The notes: a model not told the origin generated them from the letters alone. Shown: positions 1 through 34,640, numbered from the stretch's first letter. The stretch is 64,000 nt of DNA from Mesostigma viride (GCA_009746045.1 RPFO01000175.1:3037634-3101633); one strand, 5' to 3'. Numbers and translations are program-made.

Positions 1-340
1 GAACATGTGTTGGAACCCCGGCACCAGTGGAGTGGTTGCGAATGTATGATGGATGCCGTCTTTTGAGTTATTTGGCGGATTGTGATTGCAGGAATTATCG
101 TGCCTGTCTGTGTTTATTCCCGACTGCGTCGTTGCATTACAGGGTTTTATAGCTAAATTTCTCACCCTGCTCCACAGTCCACACCGAGTTCTGTTAACCC
201 TATGCATACCCCACCCACCTGCCAACCAGCCCTTCCGCTCCCTACAGCAACTTGGCCCAATCAGATCCTCCCCATCCCTCCCCTTCATAAGATCCCTTCC
301 TTCTGCTCGTCTTCTTCCTCCTCCCTCCCTTCCCCCCTTT

Positions 341-530
341 CTCATCTTGTGCCTTTTACCAAACATAATTAAGGGCTTTGGGTCCATTTTGTTCCCCTCT
401 TCTTATCGTATTCTCTTCTTCTCCCTTCCCTGCCCTGGCTCTTGTGCCTTCAACTAAACATAAATAAGGGGTTTGGGTCCATTTTCCCGTCTTCTTACAT
501 CTTTTCTTCTTCTCCCTTCCCTTCCCTGGC
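341..530. repeat. Two imperfect intronic copies before the first exon
   Basis: A segment containing AAACATAA, GGG.TTTGGGTCCATTTT and pyrimidine-rich DNA occurs twice about 100 bp apart, just upstream of the acceptor at 587. No exon sequence is included. The rest of 1-587 looks like intron. Confidence 0.5.
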
Positions 531-587
531 CCTGGCCCTGGCCCTCCTGCTCCCCCTTTCCGTTTCTCTTACTCCACCTGGTTCCAG

Positions 588-19219
<18,632 letters not shown>

Positions 19220-19914
19220 GCAATGTGAATTTCAAATCTGATTTTATAGGGAGGCTTTCCCAAGCGTATCAAGCTTTCATATAGTGAGGGTCGCGGCGAC
19301 ATGGTCACTGCTGTCGACCTGTGTTGGGGGCATTGCCATAGTCAATGCTGGCGAGTGATCCGCGACACGAGGTCACTGTGGCTATTTCCGAGACTTGGTC
19401 ATCGTGTGTTGATCTGCGACGGGGTCATCATGGTACCGGCAGCTGGATTATGGGGACAGTAATTGCAGCCGATTATTCCTATGTGATTATTTGAGGGAAA
19501 AGTGTAATTCCGGACAACCCCGAGACTCAAGGGACAAGCCTTGACATGATCCAGGCATGCCTTTGCGGGGTGAAGAGGAAGGGGACCGCCGTGGTGAGCG
19601 TGATTGCTTGCCTGGCACGCATTCACCATGGCTTTGCGACAGATGCATTAGTAGTGAGATTACTTGGTATAAGTCAGTACGCACGTTCCTGCCCTTTCAC
19701 AGTAACAGTGAGCAACGAATAAATGTGATAGATGGCCGTGCGCGCACCTGCATGCTTCCGACTTTGGGGCCTATGGCAGCTCGATTACCATGAAAGTCAC
19801 GGATATCTTTATGTTTGCAAACAATAAAAAGCTGGCCAAGGTACCATGATCTCAATGCACATTATTTTGCCCATGAGACATGGATTCATGCACTTATTGA
19901 ATGAATTTATTCTC
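19220..19914 (+). other. 3' flank of the synthetase gene
   Basis: Probable 3' UTR and intergenic DNA. AATAAA-type words occur near 19718 and 19824. Short phrases on a 'gtcatcgtg/gtcactg' theme recur at about 19300-19435. I see no gene. Confidence 0.5.
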
Positions 19915-20075
19915 GCGCCTAGTGTTGGGAGAGTCACGGGGTACCAACTTTTAAGTAGGTTTCATCCCATGTAGGGGGGCATGGCATCCCCCCCTTCTCT
20001 CATCGCCTTGAAAGTTGAAACCGCAGGCCATGTGCAGGCTCGAACAGGGAGAGTCTATAGCAACTACTGTGCTGA
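19915..20075 (-). mobile_element. SINE-like fragment, family A, joined to ORF1-like gene
   Basis: Similar to 16213-16378 (shared GTACCAACTTTT, CCCCCCCTTCTCTC and CTTGAAAG). It immediately precedes the ORF1-like sequence, so the first 30 or so codons of the open frame starting at 19981 are probably SINE, not protein. Confidence 0.6.
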
Positions 20076-20817
20076 GCTTCCTCACCTTTCCACCACCGTC
20101 GCCTCCACCTCCACCGCCGTTTCCGCCTCCACCGCCGACATCAAAGCCCAGCTCCTCGACCTTGACAAACGCCTTCAAGCCACCGCCACAGCCCTTGAGT
20201 GCTTGCATGACACCGCCGGCCTCACCGCCCAGGCGGTGCAGGAAATCGCTGCCCAGCCGGCACCTGCTGGCCCGGCCAGTGATGTTCACTCCACCTGGGC
20301 GGACTTGCTCAAGCATCATACCACCTCCACCACCTCCACCATCGCGGCACAACTCAAGCAACAAGCCCTCGACCTTCGCGAGGAGGCCGAGATCGACAAG
20401 CGCAGCCACAACGTCATCGTCAAGCACCTCGACCAGCCGGCAGGTGAGACCCCGACGAGCCTTTTCACGGCACTTAAGCGCGACATTCTTGCCCCCATGC
20501 AACTCACTGGTGAGCTGGACATGTCGGCTGTCCGCCTCCCCCGCGCGCGGGGTAAGGCTGGCCCGGCACCTGTGCTTCTCACCTTTAAGTACATGGGGGA
20601 CAAGCTGGCGTTCCTTAAATGCCGCAAGAAGCTCTCGGAGACTCGCTTCACGCTGGACGACGACTTGACCCTGGCCCAGCAACAGCGGCGACGCGAGCTA
20701 TGGCCGACCTACCTTCAGCTCCGGCAGCGCGCAGGGGGGAAGCCGGTGTACTGGAGGGGGGCGGTCATCCACGTTGACCACAAGCCCTGGCAGGCCCCTC
20801 CTGCCACCTCAGACTAG
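19981..20817 (+). CDS. LINE ORF1-like RNA-binding protein (5'-truncated or chimeric)
   Basis: An intronless frame of 278 residues. After a SINE-derived start comes a Ser/Thr/Ala-rich, heptad-like region (about 35-135). Then come an RRM-like block (SHNVIVKHLDQP, about 142-153; PVLLTFKYMGDKLAFLKCRK, about 200-220) and a basic C-terminal domain (LAQQQRRRELWPTYLQLR; GKPVYWRGAVIHVDHKPW). That order, and the 'reduce to bare RNA-binding plus CTD' layout, match ORF1 proteins of L1-like non-LTR retrotransposons, which bind element RNA. Near-identical C-termini lie inverted at 57474-57794 and direct at 58330-58465. The true start is probably lost; I cannot say whether the element is active. Confidence 0.7.
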   Translation: MASPPSLIALKVETAGHVQARTGRVYSNYCAELPHLSTTVASTSTAVSASTADIKAQLLDLDKRLQATATALECLHDTAGLTAQAVQEIAAQPAPAGPASDVHSTWADLLKHHTTSTTSTIAAQLKQQALDLREEAEIDKRSHNVIVKHLDQPAGETPTSLFTALKRDILAPMQLTGELDMSAVRLPRARGKAGPAPVLLTFKYMGDKLAFLKCRKKLSETRFTLDDDLTLAQQQRRRELWPTYLQLRQRAGGKPVYWRGAVIHVDHKPWQAPPATSD

Positions 20818-21302
20818 GGAACCTATACCAGTAGTGTAGATTAGTCAGGCCTAGCCTAGCATGTGGCCCACGCGCATGTGCGCCCATAATGGCCCCCATG
20901 GATGATGCCTTCAGTATTTAGCTACGCCATGCCTACAATGGGACCTCCCATGGATGTTGCATTAAGAATTTAGCCATGCTATGCCTATGCAGGGAGTTAC
21001 TCTCTGCTGAGATGCCATGTGTACACCAGCTATAGCCTAGCCACATACCTTCCACCCCATATGTCATGCAGGCCTTCTAGGCCCTCTCCTCAAGCCCCCC
21101 CTGGGTGCCTGTGCTTGTTAAGGAGGCATGAATCATCATGGCGGTGCAGGTGCACCTTGTGCACCCAGAGCAGGTGATAGTTGTACATCCTCCACCTGCA
21201 GGTTGTAGCCCTGATTGTATTACAAACCCATCGATGCCCCTTTCTCAGGGCTATGTGTTACATATGCTCCCAACGGAGCTATGATTTTACTTAATTAATT
21301 GA
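20818..21302 (+). mobile_element. Retroelement 3' UTR with hairpin and TTAA tail
   Basis: Follows the ORF1-like stop. Conserved with 57036-57475 (inverted) and 58620-59060: CATGTGGCCCACGCGCATGT, CCCATAATGGCCCCCATGGA, GCAGGTTGTAGC and CCCCTTTCTCAGG. It ends in GCTCC-CAAC-GGAGC (21266-21279), then a T-rich stretch and TTAATTAATT. The hairpin and tail are the likely recognition signal for the element's reverse transcriptase. Confidence 0.75.
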
Positions 21303-21549
21303 CTACTGTGGGTGCAATAAAGCTTCGACATAAAGCGTATAGCGAATGCAGTAGGGCTGCCGGCCCATGGTCCAGTGGCCACAGATAGGCTTGGAACTGT
21401 TTAGGGCCCATCGTCCGATGGCTGAGCGTGTCTTGGATAGCCCATTGAATCTCATGGACGACGCAACGGAGTCAAAGCCGCGACCTTTGTCGCCATTTTC
21501 GCAACAAGGTACGCCTGCTGGCTTTCGCCACCCGGCACTCCCAACAACG

Positions 21550-24500
21550 GTGTGCTGCATTCTTTGACCCAACGACCAGGCGAGCAAGTCGCGCCGCTCG
21601 CTTGGAGGGTATGCGCGCTGAAAAGTACTATGTTATCTCACGCCGCACACATGCACCCCGCCAGCCTCTCCCCAACCCCCTGCCGATACTGCGGGTCCCC
21701 GGCGGCGCCCCTTGCTGGATACATCAACACCGGCACCACTCGCTGTGCATCGCTACCAACAACAATGTCCGCACCCTGCCTGGGGGGGATGCCCCCCCGC
21801 AGGCCAACGATTGCTTGTCCACTACTCCCGCCTAATTATGCGGGCATTGATGTGCTCGGTGTTCAAGAGCACCGGCGCTCCTTTGAGCCAGGCCCGGCCG
21901 TTCAGCGTGTGACCCTTGCACTACAATATGGCAACTGCTGTACTGCGGCCCGGCGCATGCAGCGGGTCAAGGGGGGGTGGGCTTGTTGTACTCCCCCACC
22001 GCTGCCGCCCAACTTCGTGGAACAAAAACTTTGCTCTAATCGGATCCTTCAGTGCACTTTCCGCTCCCTTGGAGGACGGATCGACCCCCATGATGCTCTC
22101 GGTCATTGTTGGCCATGCCCCACATGCTGCGGGCACGTACCCTGCCGAAGACCGCGAAGCGTTTTTCGACCAGTTGCTCGACCTTGAGCGGCGCAGATCC
22201 CACGTCAATACATCGTTGTCATCTTGCAGTTCCGGATGCCAAATATTATATAATTTATATTATGCGACCCTGCCCGCGGGGGCCGCGCGGGGGCTGCATG
22301 TACGCGCCGCGCCTAACAAATAGCAATGCCAACACTGCCCCCCCTCCTTGAGCAACTACTAGCTCCCTGCATGAGGGTGACTTGACAGCTGCCAATACGC
22401 TGTTTGCTAATAAGCCCGGCCGCCTGATGCGCTAGTGACCTTTGTGGGCCCCCGCGCGCGTGCGCAGGGCGGCTGGTTCCGGGTAGTCCCCCGCCGGCGG
22501 TGTGTTTGCTTGGACAGTCTACATACTTGTGCGCAAGTGCTGGCGTTCTTCCGTCATCGATGCCCGTATGCTGACCACCCCAAGTGTCGCATGCATCAGA
22601 TCGAACCGCATGGTCACCACAAACTTGCCGGGCTACGTCTTCAGGCCCCCGAGCACCGCCGCCCCCGCCCATGCACGCCCTGATTGTCCGGACCTGCCTA
22701 CGCCCCGTCCGCGGGCGCCGCCGCACCGGGAGAAGTGGTCAGAGGATCGAGGAGAAGCGCCGCGACGCAATCAGGTCTGCCTTTGTGGCTGCAACCTTTG
22801 ATGTACCTGGATGATTCTCACGCCACCCTATTATACGAACTGTTCATGCGATCCGTGCCGGGATCTTGGCTCTTGCAGCTTCTCCCAGTGAGCGACCCTG
22901 CGCGCCCTCCCGGCCAGCCGCCCCGCTACACCTGCGCGATGCCCGGGAGGTCGCCGCCCGGCTGGCTCTAGCCGTGCACTCAAGTCCAGTGGCCCGCCGC
23001 CGCGCGGGGAGGACCCATGTGTGCACCCGGCACTGTCCCACCATACCATGAGCGGCCTATACTCAAGCATATGCTGCCGCACACGCGGAGGAGGTGGAGA
23101 CACTCAATGCCGCCGAGATCACTGATCGCCGGCCACACAGCTGCCAACCAGCACAAGGTGGCATGGCGGTCTCTCAACCGCCAGGAAACGCGAAGGGCTG
23201 ACATCCTGGGAACCCCCAGTGAACGCCTTGAGCTTTGGCTCAGCTCGATCCCAAAAAAGCTGCTATCGGGGGCTCCTGGGCCCCCCCCCCCCCCCTCCCG
23301 CTCGACCGGCGGGACCCCGCTGCCACTGCACACCCTTCGGCTAGCTAGCCGCGGCGGACCTATCTCGAGCCCTCGCAGGCGCCCCGACCCGCCGAACATG
23401 GACTACTTGGTCCGGCCACCGCTCTCCCGGGCCCCCATGGTGCCGGACGGCCCCCACGGCGAGTGGACCTCCCGGGAATGGGCTGCTGCATGCCATCTCC
23501 ACCCTCCGCAACGATGCTGCCATGGGAGTGGACAATATTACTGAATTCACCGGAGGCCAGGTTAAGATGCCTGAGCTTGAACCTTTAATTCCTCCGCGGG
23601 GCGTTTGCAACCGGATGGATTCTACGAGATGGCCTCCCCCCGCCGTTGTATTGGAAGACCGCCCTCGATCCGCCGGGGGTCATGTTCTACAAGGGCAAGG
23701 GGCCGGTCCGCCGCGGATCAGCTGGCAACTACCGCGGCATCTCACTAGCTACCTCGGCCTCCAAAGCTGCGTGCTGAAAGTCTTCATGCACCTCCTGCTG
23801 AACCGCATGCGTGCCAGCCAGTCGATACCCACCTCGAATTAAGGTTCACAAGTCGCATGCAGATGGGTTTCCGTGTTGGTTGCAATTGTGTTATGGTCAC
23901 CATGACTGCGCGCCGCCTGATCGAGTAAGTTGGCCGCCTGGCCCCCGGCCTCTTACCACCATTGCTGTTGATCTTCATGGATTACACCAAGGCATTGGAT
24001 ACGGTTATATTGGACGCCCAATGGGTGGTCCTCCACCTAGCTGTACGTTCTGTGTCCCATCGTACATTGTTGAGATCATCCGCCACTTTCTATGAAGGGT
24101 CCCAAGCCCAGGTCCGTACCGCTGACGGCGTCACTCCGGCATTCCAGCCCCCTGCACACTGGGGTGTGGTAGGGCTGTGTACGTACGTGCTCTCCCCATA
24201 TCTATTCATAATTATGGTGGACTATGTTATGAGGCGTGCACAAGCCCGGCCGTTTTGCCCGAGTGGCCGGAGGGGCGACCGCCGGGGATCGAGATCACGG
24301 AGTACGCCCGCTACGGCGGGGTTTACCCACCCTACCGACTGAGCGATCTGATCTACGCTGATGACACGACGTTCGCGGAGACCCCGGAGTCCGCCCAACT
24401 CTGGCTAGAAAGCTTGTCACTGGAAGCGCGGGCGGTGGGGCTTATGATCAGCAAGAAAATGGAGGTCAAGGCCATCGGCTTCGGACCTGCTGGGACCGCC

Positions 24501-25745
24501 CCACCCGCGGCACCCACCGCCTCCTCCTGCTGGACGGCAGCCCCGTCCCCCCGGTGACCCGCTTCAAGCGCCTTGGCAGCTGGCTCCCCTCCACGGCCGA
24601 CGACATTAACACCCGGATTGGCCAGGCCTGGGCGGCCCTCCAGGCCGCCTCAACAGGTTTTGGACGTGTCGCTACCTGAGTGATCAAGCGGCACAAGCGC
24701 TTTCTGTTCAAGGCCCGGTTGTCCTCAGCGTCCTCCTTTACGGCTGCAAGGCGTGGACCCTGGACCAGGCGCTGAGCAAGCAGCTTGACGGCACGTACTG
24801 TCACTCGAATGCTCTGTCACATCCTCGGCGTCCGCTACCAAATTTAGAGCGCCGCACACGGGCTGAGCTCTACTGCGAGCTCCCACTTGGACACACCCAT
24901 ACCATCCGACACCGCCGCCTCCTCTTTGCCAGCCATCTTGCCCGCACAGCGTTATAGTATATATTAGCGCACAGCGTTATAGTACCTTCAATTAGCTCTG
25001 GCACCTTGTGGCCATCAGCTTGCGCCTTAATTAGCCGACGTCTTGAGCCCACCTCACATTTGTAGCATAAGCTATGCGTCAGCCTACCTATGGTATTGCA
25101 CTGGTTGTATTGCACCCACAGTGTTGCGCCCCGGCACCATGCCGTGGAGATGAGCGCTCTGTGGCCTGCCCACCTGCGGCAGTGAGAGAAGCTAGGGCGC
25201 CCTCCCTCCTTCTCACTGTGTATATAGGGTTGAAGGTTCCTTTACTCTGTATTGGCACCCACGTGACGCAGTCACGTGCTTATTAATTAATTAATTAATC
25301 TTGCCCGCACAGACCAGGTGAATACTGATTTGGGCCGTGCGGGCGGGCTTAGGACTGGCCAACCACTGTGCAGGTAGACACGGGCCTCCTATCAAGGAGA
25401 CAACCAGCTGTAGCTCCTATGGCAGGGTCCCCTTGTCCCGTCTCAACCCACTCGCAATCTTGCGTGCGCCCCGCACCGATCGACGCAGCGCGACCCGGAC
25501 CTATGTGACAAAATTGCTTGAGGATGCAGGGCTTTTGGGACTATCTGTACTCCGCGCCCGCATGATAGACAAGGAGAAATGGGCTGCTGCATCTGCGATA
25601 AGCACCTTCCGTGAGGGGTATGCTCCTGTTTTCTCCCCACGGGCCGCGCGGCCCGTTGCTAGCCAGGGTAGAAGTCCGCAGGTGGAGGTTATTGGCCCTG
25701 AGGATAGCCGCTACACTACCGCCTTGCTGCCATTACAGTAGAGGA
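21550..25745 (+). pseudogene. Decayed LINE ORF2: APE endonuclease and reverse transcriptase
   Basis: Domains are recognisable but spread over frames with frameshifts and stops. Endonuclease pieces: GIDVLGVQEHRR (about 21840-21875) and VIVGHAPHAAGTYPAEDREA (about 22102-22161). Reverse transcriptase pieces: NYRGISLATSASKA (about 23730), MQMGFRVGCN (about 23858), FMDYTKALDTV (about 23975), LSPYLFIIMVDYVMRRA (about 24190) and the catalytic YADD (about 24356-24367), then GLMISKKMEVKAIGF. A downstream RRTRAELYCELP..RHRRLLFASHLA piece resembles the region after the RT in this class. The element is broken again by a SINE at 24950-25299 and resumes to about 25745. It belongs to the APE-type non-LTR elements; I do not assign a clade. 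Confidence 0.85.
24937..25312 (+). mobile_element. SINE-like insertion with 13-bp target duplication, family B
   Basis: The insert 24950-25299 (350 bp) is flanked by identical CTTGCCCGCACAG (24937-24949 and 25300-25312). It interrupts the LINE reading frame. It contains the phrase TATTGCACCCACAG, shared with the 5' side of family A. It ends with a perfect hairpin ACGTGAC-GCA-GTCACGT (25261-25277), then TTATTAATTAATTAATTAAT. Confidence 0.9.
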
Positions 25746-25775
25746 CAGCTCATCAGATGAAGATTATATCCCCCT

Positions 25776-25870
25776 CTAGTGACTATATGGTTGGGGCATG
25801 ATGCAGACGATATTTGTAACTTTCGCGTAACTATTTTCTAGTTAGATTAGTTCCCCTTTTCCTCCTTTTC
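25776..25870 (+). repeat. LINE 3' UTR segment shared with 41077-41152
   Basis: GGGGCATGATGCAGACGATA, TTTGTAACTTTCGCGTAA and TTAGATTAG match 41085-41145 with a few changes. Beyond the inserted DNA elements the match resumes at about 26620-26670 and 42500-42550. Confidence 0.7.
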
Positions 25871-25928
25871 ACCTTTGCCCGGACTTGCAGACTTTTTTTT
25901 TGCAAACTTATAGCCCGAGGCGGGGCCC

Positions 25929-26506
25929 GAGATTAATTAAGAGGTACCTTGAAATTAAATAAGAGACATGCCTCTATCCAAATATATTTTTGGACGCGAG
26001 TTTCGATTGGCGTTAACTTGTAGTATTGGACGGCAAGTCGACAACATGTTAAGCCGTTTAATTCCTTCCGACTTTTACATTTTCTCGTAGTTGTCAAAAA
26101 AGGATCATTTTTATACCCGACTTCTCCGTTAAATCTCATCGACCGGGTTTCGAAACAACCCACGAACGCCGTAGATGCAGATCCAACGGAGTAAACAACG
26201 TCACGACCGACGCGGCGCCAAATAGGTAGTCGCCTAGGTTCCTAGCTTTTCTGCGAGCCATTTTCGTGCCGCGTCGTGTACCCGTGAGATGTACCCGTGA
26301 GATGTACCCGTGAGATGCAAAATCCGCTTGCCAGACCGGGATTCCGGGAACTCCGTCCAATACCGTCGTGCAGTACCACCAGTGCACTACCAATCTATCA
26401 ATCGTACAATACTACGACTTAACGCCAACAGAAACTCGCCTCCAAAACTATATATTCATAGATGCACGCCTCTTACTTAATTTCAAGGTACCTCTTATTT
26501 AATCTC
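25929..26506. mobile_element. DNA element with about 90-bp terminal inverted repeats
   Basis: The left end GAGATTAATTAAGAGGTACC, TTGAAATTAAATAAGAG is the imperfect reverse complement of the right end (CTTACTTAATTTCAAGGTAC, CTCTTATTTAATCTC). Matching continues inward through GCGAGTTTCGATTGGCG/CGCCAACAGAAACTCGC. Weaker inverted matches outside (GCAAACTTATAGCCCG versus GGGCTAAGTTTTGC) suggest true ends nearer 25880 and 26555. No transposase is visible. A 13-bp repeat GTACCCGTGAGAT occurs three times at about 26278-26318. Confidence 0.8.
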
Positions 26507-27254
26507 AGCCCCCGCAGGCCGCAGACGTGTCTTCTCCCGGTCAGGGCTAAGTTTTGCAAAAAACCTAAGTCTTAAGTCGAAACCATTTTTTCCTCCTGTT
26601 AGTGCTCGTAGTACTCCGTGGCATGCCCATGCGCATGACACGCAAGTACTTACTTACATACTTACTTATAACACCTATAGCTACACCCACAAGGGCGATT
26701 GACCACAAACATAACGTGCAATTCAACCTGCCTGCTGTTACAACAGGCGAGCTTAATTCCAGACATCTGCATGCCTTCCTGAGAGCATCACAGGGTTTTT
26801 AGCTGCACCCTTAGCTTGATCCAGCCATCGGCCAGGCGCCAAGCTACTTGATGGTAAAAACCGATGGGTTGGCGACATCAAACCTCCAGCAATGAGACTA
26901 TACCTAGCAAAACTGCAGCGTGTGAGCTGTCCCAGAATCCAAGTTCAGCTTCAAAGCACAATCAAATCTGAGGCTGCAGAACGGTACAGTACTGCACAGT
27001 GTTCAGACATGTCCTTGGTAACCTCCCAAGGAAGCAGGTCGACATCCCACACAATCAGTTGCACGAATGCAACGTTTGCCAATCACAATCCACAGATAGT
27101 TCCCCGCGAGAAAAACAAAAAACAAGGGAACTGGTATCATTCACGGCCCTTTACTTTCGGCACATGAACGGGTAAATTATTGAATTCTCAACTGTTCCAT
27201 GGGCATTCTCCACGGGCAGTATTTGCCCTGATGGGGAAAAAATGGCATTTCGAC
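26507..27254. other. Spacer and 3' flank of the kinase gene
   Basis: Includes ACTTACTTAC-type repeats at 26648-26668 and CATGCCCATGCGCATGACAC at about 26620, shared with 42500. From about 26750 it is probably intergenic DNA or the 3' UTR of the minus-strand gene that ends at 27255. I see no gene. Confidence 0.5.
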
Positions 27255-31526
<4,272 letters not shown>

Positions 31527-33035
31527 GGCCGACGTCCGACGGCAAGCCTCTCAAACGTGCACCACCTACTCGAGGGCTACTGGCGCGGGGGCAGTGTTAG
31601 AGGTTGAGTAGCAGAAAGCGAGAAGCGCGGCCAGAAGCGGCAAGGTTTTAAGTCATGTATGCCGCACTCCGAGAGCCAGCGTAAATTGGCTCTTCTTGCT
31701 CACTTCCAGCGCTTTCCGTCACCGGCGGTAGACCGCTTCAACGACTTCCGAGAATGAAAGCCGGGTTGATGAATACTGAGGCTTGAAGCGTAAGCTATCT
31801 ATTGCTAAGAGAGTTTCCTCGTCAATGCCGGGTCACTTCCTCGGCGAGGAGATAGTAAAATGCAGACATGTAACGCAGGTGCCTTAATTGATTCGGACAC
31901 ACGATCAGTAGTCGCCAGAACATTGCTATGCACGGAATGCGGGCGTTCCTGTCGTTGCTTAACCCATACGCTTACATGCCTTGGCCAACCACAGTATCTG
32001 TAGCTTCAACGAGTACTGGTGCATACTACAAACCAGGGCAAACAGCATACATATTTACGCTCGACGTAGACAACGTCTCAGTGGCGGATTCGCCGACATG
32101 AACCTTGGCGCTTTGGCAAGGCAGCAGTCATTACAAATAACAACACGTTCCGCGACACTCCCAGCCCCCCTTTCTGGCTGCCCTGCCAGTGCGGAGGCGC
32201 CATGGCCCATCGCATGCCATTGCTGTTAGTCTGTCAGCCAGTCAGTCAGATGGATCCCACGCCGGTCATGGCAGCCAGAAAGAGATTGCTATAGCGGCTG
32301 ATAGTAATTATGCTGATGGTAATTAAAGTTGTCCAGCGTCCCACCAGCACAGCTCGTCGGAGATCTGGGCCCATTTTCTTGCCACGTAAATATCTGGAGG
32401 CAGAAGCCTTCGACGCTTGCCACGTGTAAGTACACCAGAATTTTTCCTCTACAGGCCTGCTAGCTAGAGCCTGGCTAGAGGGATAATTTTTCCTCTCTAG
32501 AGAATAGAGATCAAGGAACATGCGCTTCTGCTTATCACCCCTCGAGCTCGGCAAATCGGCAAATCGGCATCCCTTATTATGAGGCATGAGGCATCCAGCG
32601 TTCACGGGCAATCGGGCATCCATGCGAGAGTGCAGACGAGCCCAAACCTTATAAAAGAGAGCTACAGCACACTCACGGTTGCGTGCAACTCAGGAATGGT
32701 GAATTTTGAGCAGACTTACGATCGTTAGAAAGTGGAGGTGTCATTTTGCACGCGTCAGTTGCATAGGCTCGCCACGATGGTATCTTACGGCGTGTTGACC
32801 GGAATTGAAGGTAAAATACCTAAATGGCGGGATAATGATCGCAGCAGTGGTGCTTACAACTGGACACTCCTGGCCGCTAGGAACACACGCCCTGATCACG
32901 CGAGTTTTTGTTTTAGCTAAACCGTCTAGCTCTCGCTCTGAACGTTAGCCAGTCACAATTTTTTACTTACACGGCTACACATTTCCACCTCCATCCGTTT
33001 CTATCAGAGTCCTCAACAACAACTCGACAAACGCG
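31527..33035. other. Intergenic region upstream of the kinase gene
   Basis: No convincing gene. Contents: the presumed promoter of the minus-strand kinase gene (31527-31700, no obvious TATA), a repeat-F copy with a short CAGT/CAGC tail at about 32228-32275 (AGTCAGATGGATCCCACGCC), and low-complexity CTAGAG words near 32455-32510. Confidence 0.5.
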
Positions 33036-33039
33036 GATA

Positions 33040-33125
33040 AGATAACACCAGGCTCGAGCTACTGTACCATGGACCGGGTGCTCCAGATTTCTGGCCTGCG
33101 CTGGTTGTCTCCTTGACAATACCGT
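33040..33125 (-). repeat. Dispersed repeat D
   Basis: Contains GCTCGAGCTACTGTACCATG and TTTCTGGCCTGCGCTGGTTG, TCTCCTTGA. The same text occurs inverted at 61568-61640, and in pieces at 33485-33512 (-) and 33764-33790 (+), where it is cut by retroelement ends. Confidence 0.7.
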
Positions 33126-33512
33126 TGTTTCGTGTTATTCGCCCTAATGTGCTGTCCATCAACTTTATCTCCGCTGCGGCTCCTGTAAGGAATAAATCCC
33201 TGTTTATTTCTATCGGTATAGTTATCCCTAACAATTGCACTTTGCCACAGCAACGCACTTAGACGCATGCGTCAATCTGTAACGGATACCACTACCAGGC
33301 TGGAACGCCTGCTGTGCCCATGAGGCTAGCAAACTAGCTCAGCGCCTTTGGCTGTGTACGTGCATTTGCAGCCCGTCTAACTGGCCTGCTAGCATGACAA
33401 GGGAGACCTCGATCTCACATCGAGGTCAAACTATTCAGCTCAGTTCAGAGCTGTCCCACACCGGCCGTGCCGACAGAGATATAAACTTCTGGCCTGCGCT
33501 GGTTGTCTCCTT

Positions 33513-33722
33513 GATATTAATTAATTAATTGACCACGTGCTCCCGTTGGGGAGTCACGGAGCACCTAAGTGCTTTTAATCCCTGAGTGTGCACAACGGGT
33601 AGGGGGGCAGAGAACCCCCCCTTACCTCACGCCACAGGCATGCCACAGGGTGCTCAATCGGACCCGTCTAACTAAACGATCCAGGGCATCCCCTGTGGGT
33701 GCAATATGTCCCGTGTGAACAT
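33513..33722 (-). mobile_element. SINE-like element, family A
   Basis: Tail ATTAATTAATTAATTG at the left, then CTCCC-GTTG-GGGAG (33540-33553), GTCACGGAGCACC, a GGGGGGC..CCCCCC hairpin, GCATGCCACAGGG and, at the 5' end, TGGGTGCAATA. It sits inside repeat D, just after TGTCTCCTTGAT. Confidence 0.8.
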
Positions 33723-33817
33723 TGCATCGCTATGGAGACGGATCCTTGATAAATATGTTAAGGTGACAACCAGCGCAGGCCAGAAATCGGGAGAATTAAA
33801 ATTAAATTATAACATGC

Positions 33818-34535
33818 CTCCGTTGGGAGATCATGTAGCACATATTCCTTGATGGGTGGTGGAAAGGAGAGAGCCGCGTAATCTACTCTAACTATCCTAA
33901 CGCTAATCTACCTAGTCTAGAAAAATCCTAACCGCCCTACTCGTCAAAACGCCTCCTCCTCTTGGGGGGAGGGGGCTTGCCCACAGGGTCGGGCGTGTGA
34001 GCCTTGACAATCTTCTGCCACCGCGTCTTGTTCTGCATGGCAGTCCAAAGAAGGGAGAGAGAGTGGATGCGGTATTCAAACTGGGCTGGGACCAGTAGGT
34101 CATCCAGCAACATCTGTACGTAGTTCGTGACATGTTTCCCTACCCTTTTGGGAATGCCCTTGGGGCCAGGCCAGGTCAGAATGTGCCGCCCTGGCTGGCC
34201 AAGCCGCTGGGGGCCTGCCAGACCAAGGGCGGTGTCGACCTGGCTAGTGCGAGAATTAATATTAGAATTAATATTAGAAGAAATTGGGAGAATCCGGACC
34301 ATGATGCGGTCAAACTGTACCCATCCTCATGCTCATCGAAACGGTAAAGCCTGGTAACCGCGTATGCATGGTGGCTGGCCCGGACCAAAAAATACCGATG
34401 ACCGATGGCCGGAGCAATATAAGGATCCACATCAACCCAGGAATTACCATGACCATGCATGGGGCGGTTTCGCGGCTTTGCCCACCTCCATCCATCCAGC
34501 ACCATGTTCCCCTCCCACTGAGGACTTATGCTCAC
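33818..34535 (-). pseudogene. Retroelement fragment, family C, with 3' hairpin
   Basis: Two overlapping minus-strand frames look coding. One reads NRPMHGHGNSWVDVDPYIAP and RYFLVRASHHAYAVTRLYRF (about 34330-34460). The other reads HVTNYVQMLLDDLLVPAQFE, SLSLLWTAMQNKTRWQKIVK, HTPDPVGKPPPPKRRRRFDE and a stop at about 33937. They are separated by an ATTAATATT microsatellite at about 34250-34280, probably a frameshift. The tail is homologous to the frame at 40733-40945. It ends at hairpin CTCC-GTTG-GGAG (33818-33829) followed by T/A-rich DNA. The function is unknown. Confidence 0.6.
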
Positions 34536-34582
34536 GTGACGCAGTCACGAGTCTATTAATTAATTAATTAATCCATCCAGCA
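34491..34582 (+). mobile_element. 70-bp family B insertion with 11-bp target duplication
   Basis: TCCATCCAGCA at 34491-34501 and 34572-34582 flanks an insert that consists almost only of the hairpin CGTGAC-GCA-GTCACG (34535-34549) and the tail TCTATTAATTAATTAATTAA. It is a severely 5'-truncated relative of 24950-25299. Confidence 0.88.
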
Positions 34583-34640
34583 AGGGAATTATATGTGCTA
34601 CATGATCTCCCAACGGAGTCTTGTTATAATTTAATTTAAT
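34583..34640 (+). mobile_element. Family C retroelement 3' end
   Basis: AATTATATGTGCTACATGAT, CTCC-CAAC-GGAG (34607-34618), TCTTGTTATAATTTAATTTA matches 41010-41065 and, inverted, 33800-33855. The 70-bp insertion above sits just upstream of it. Confidence 0.75.
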
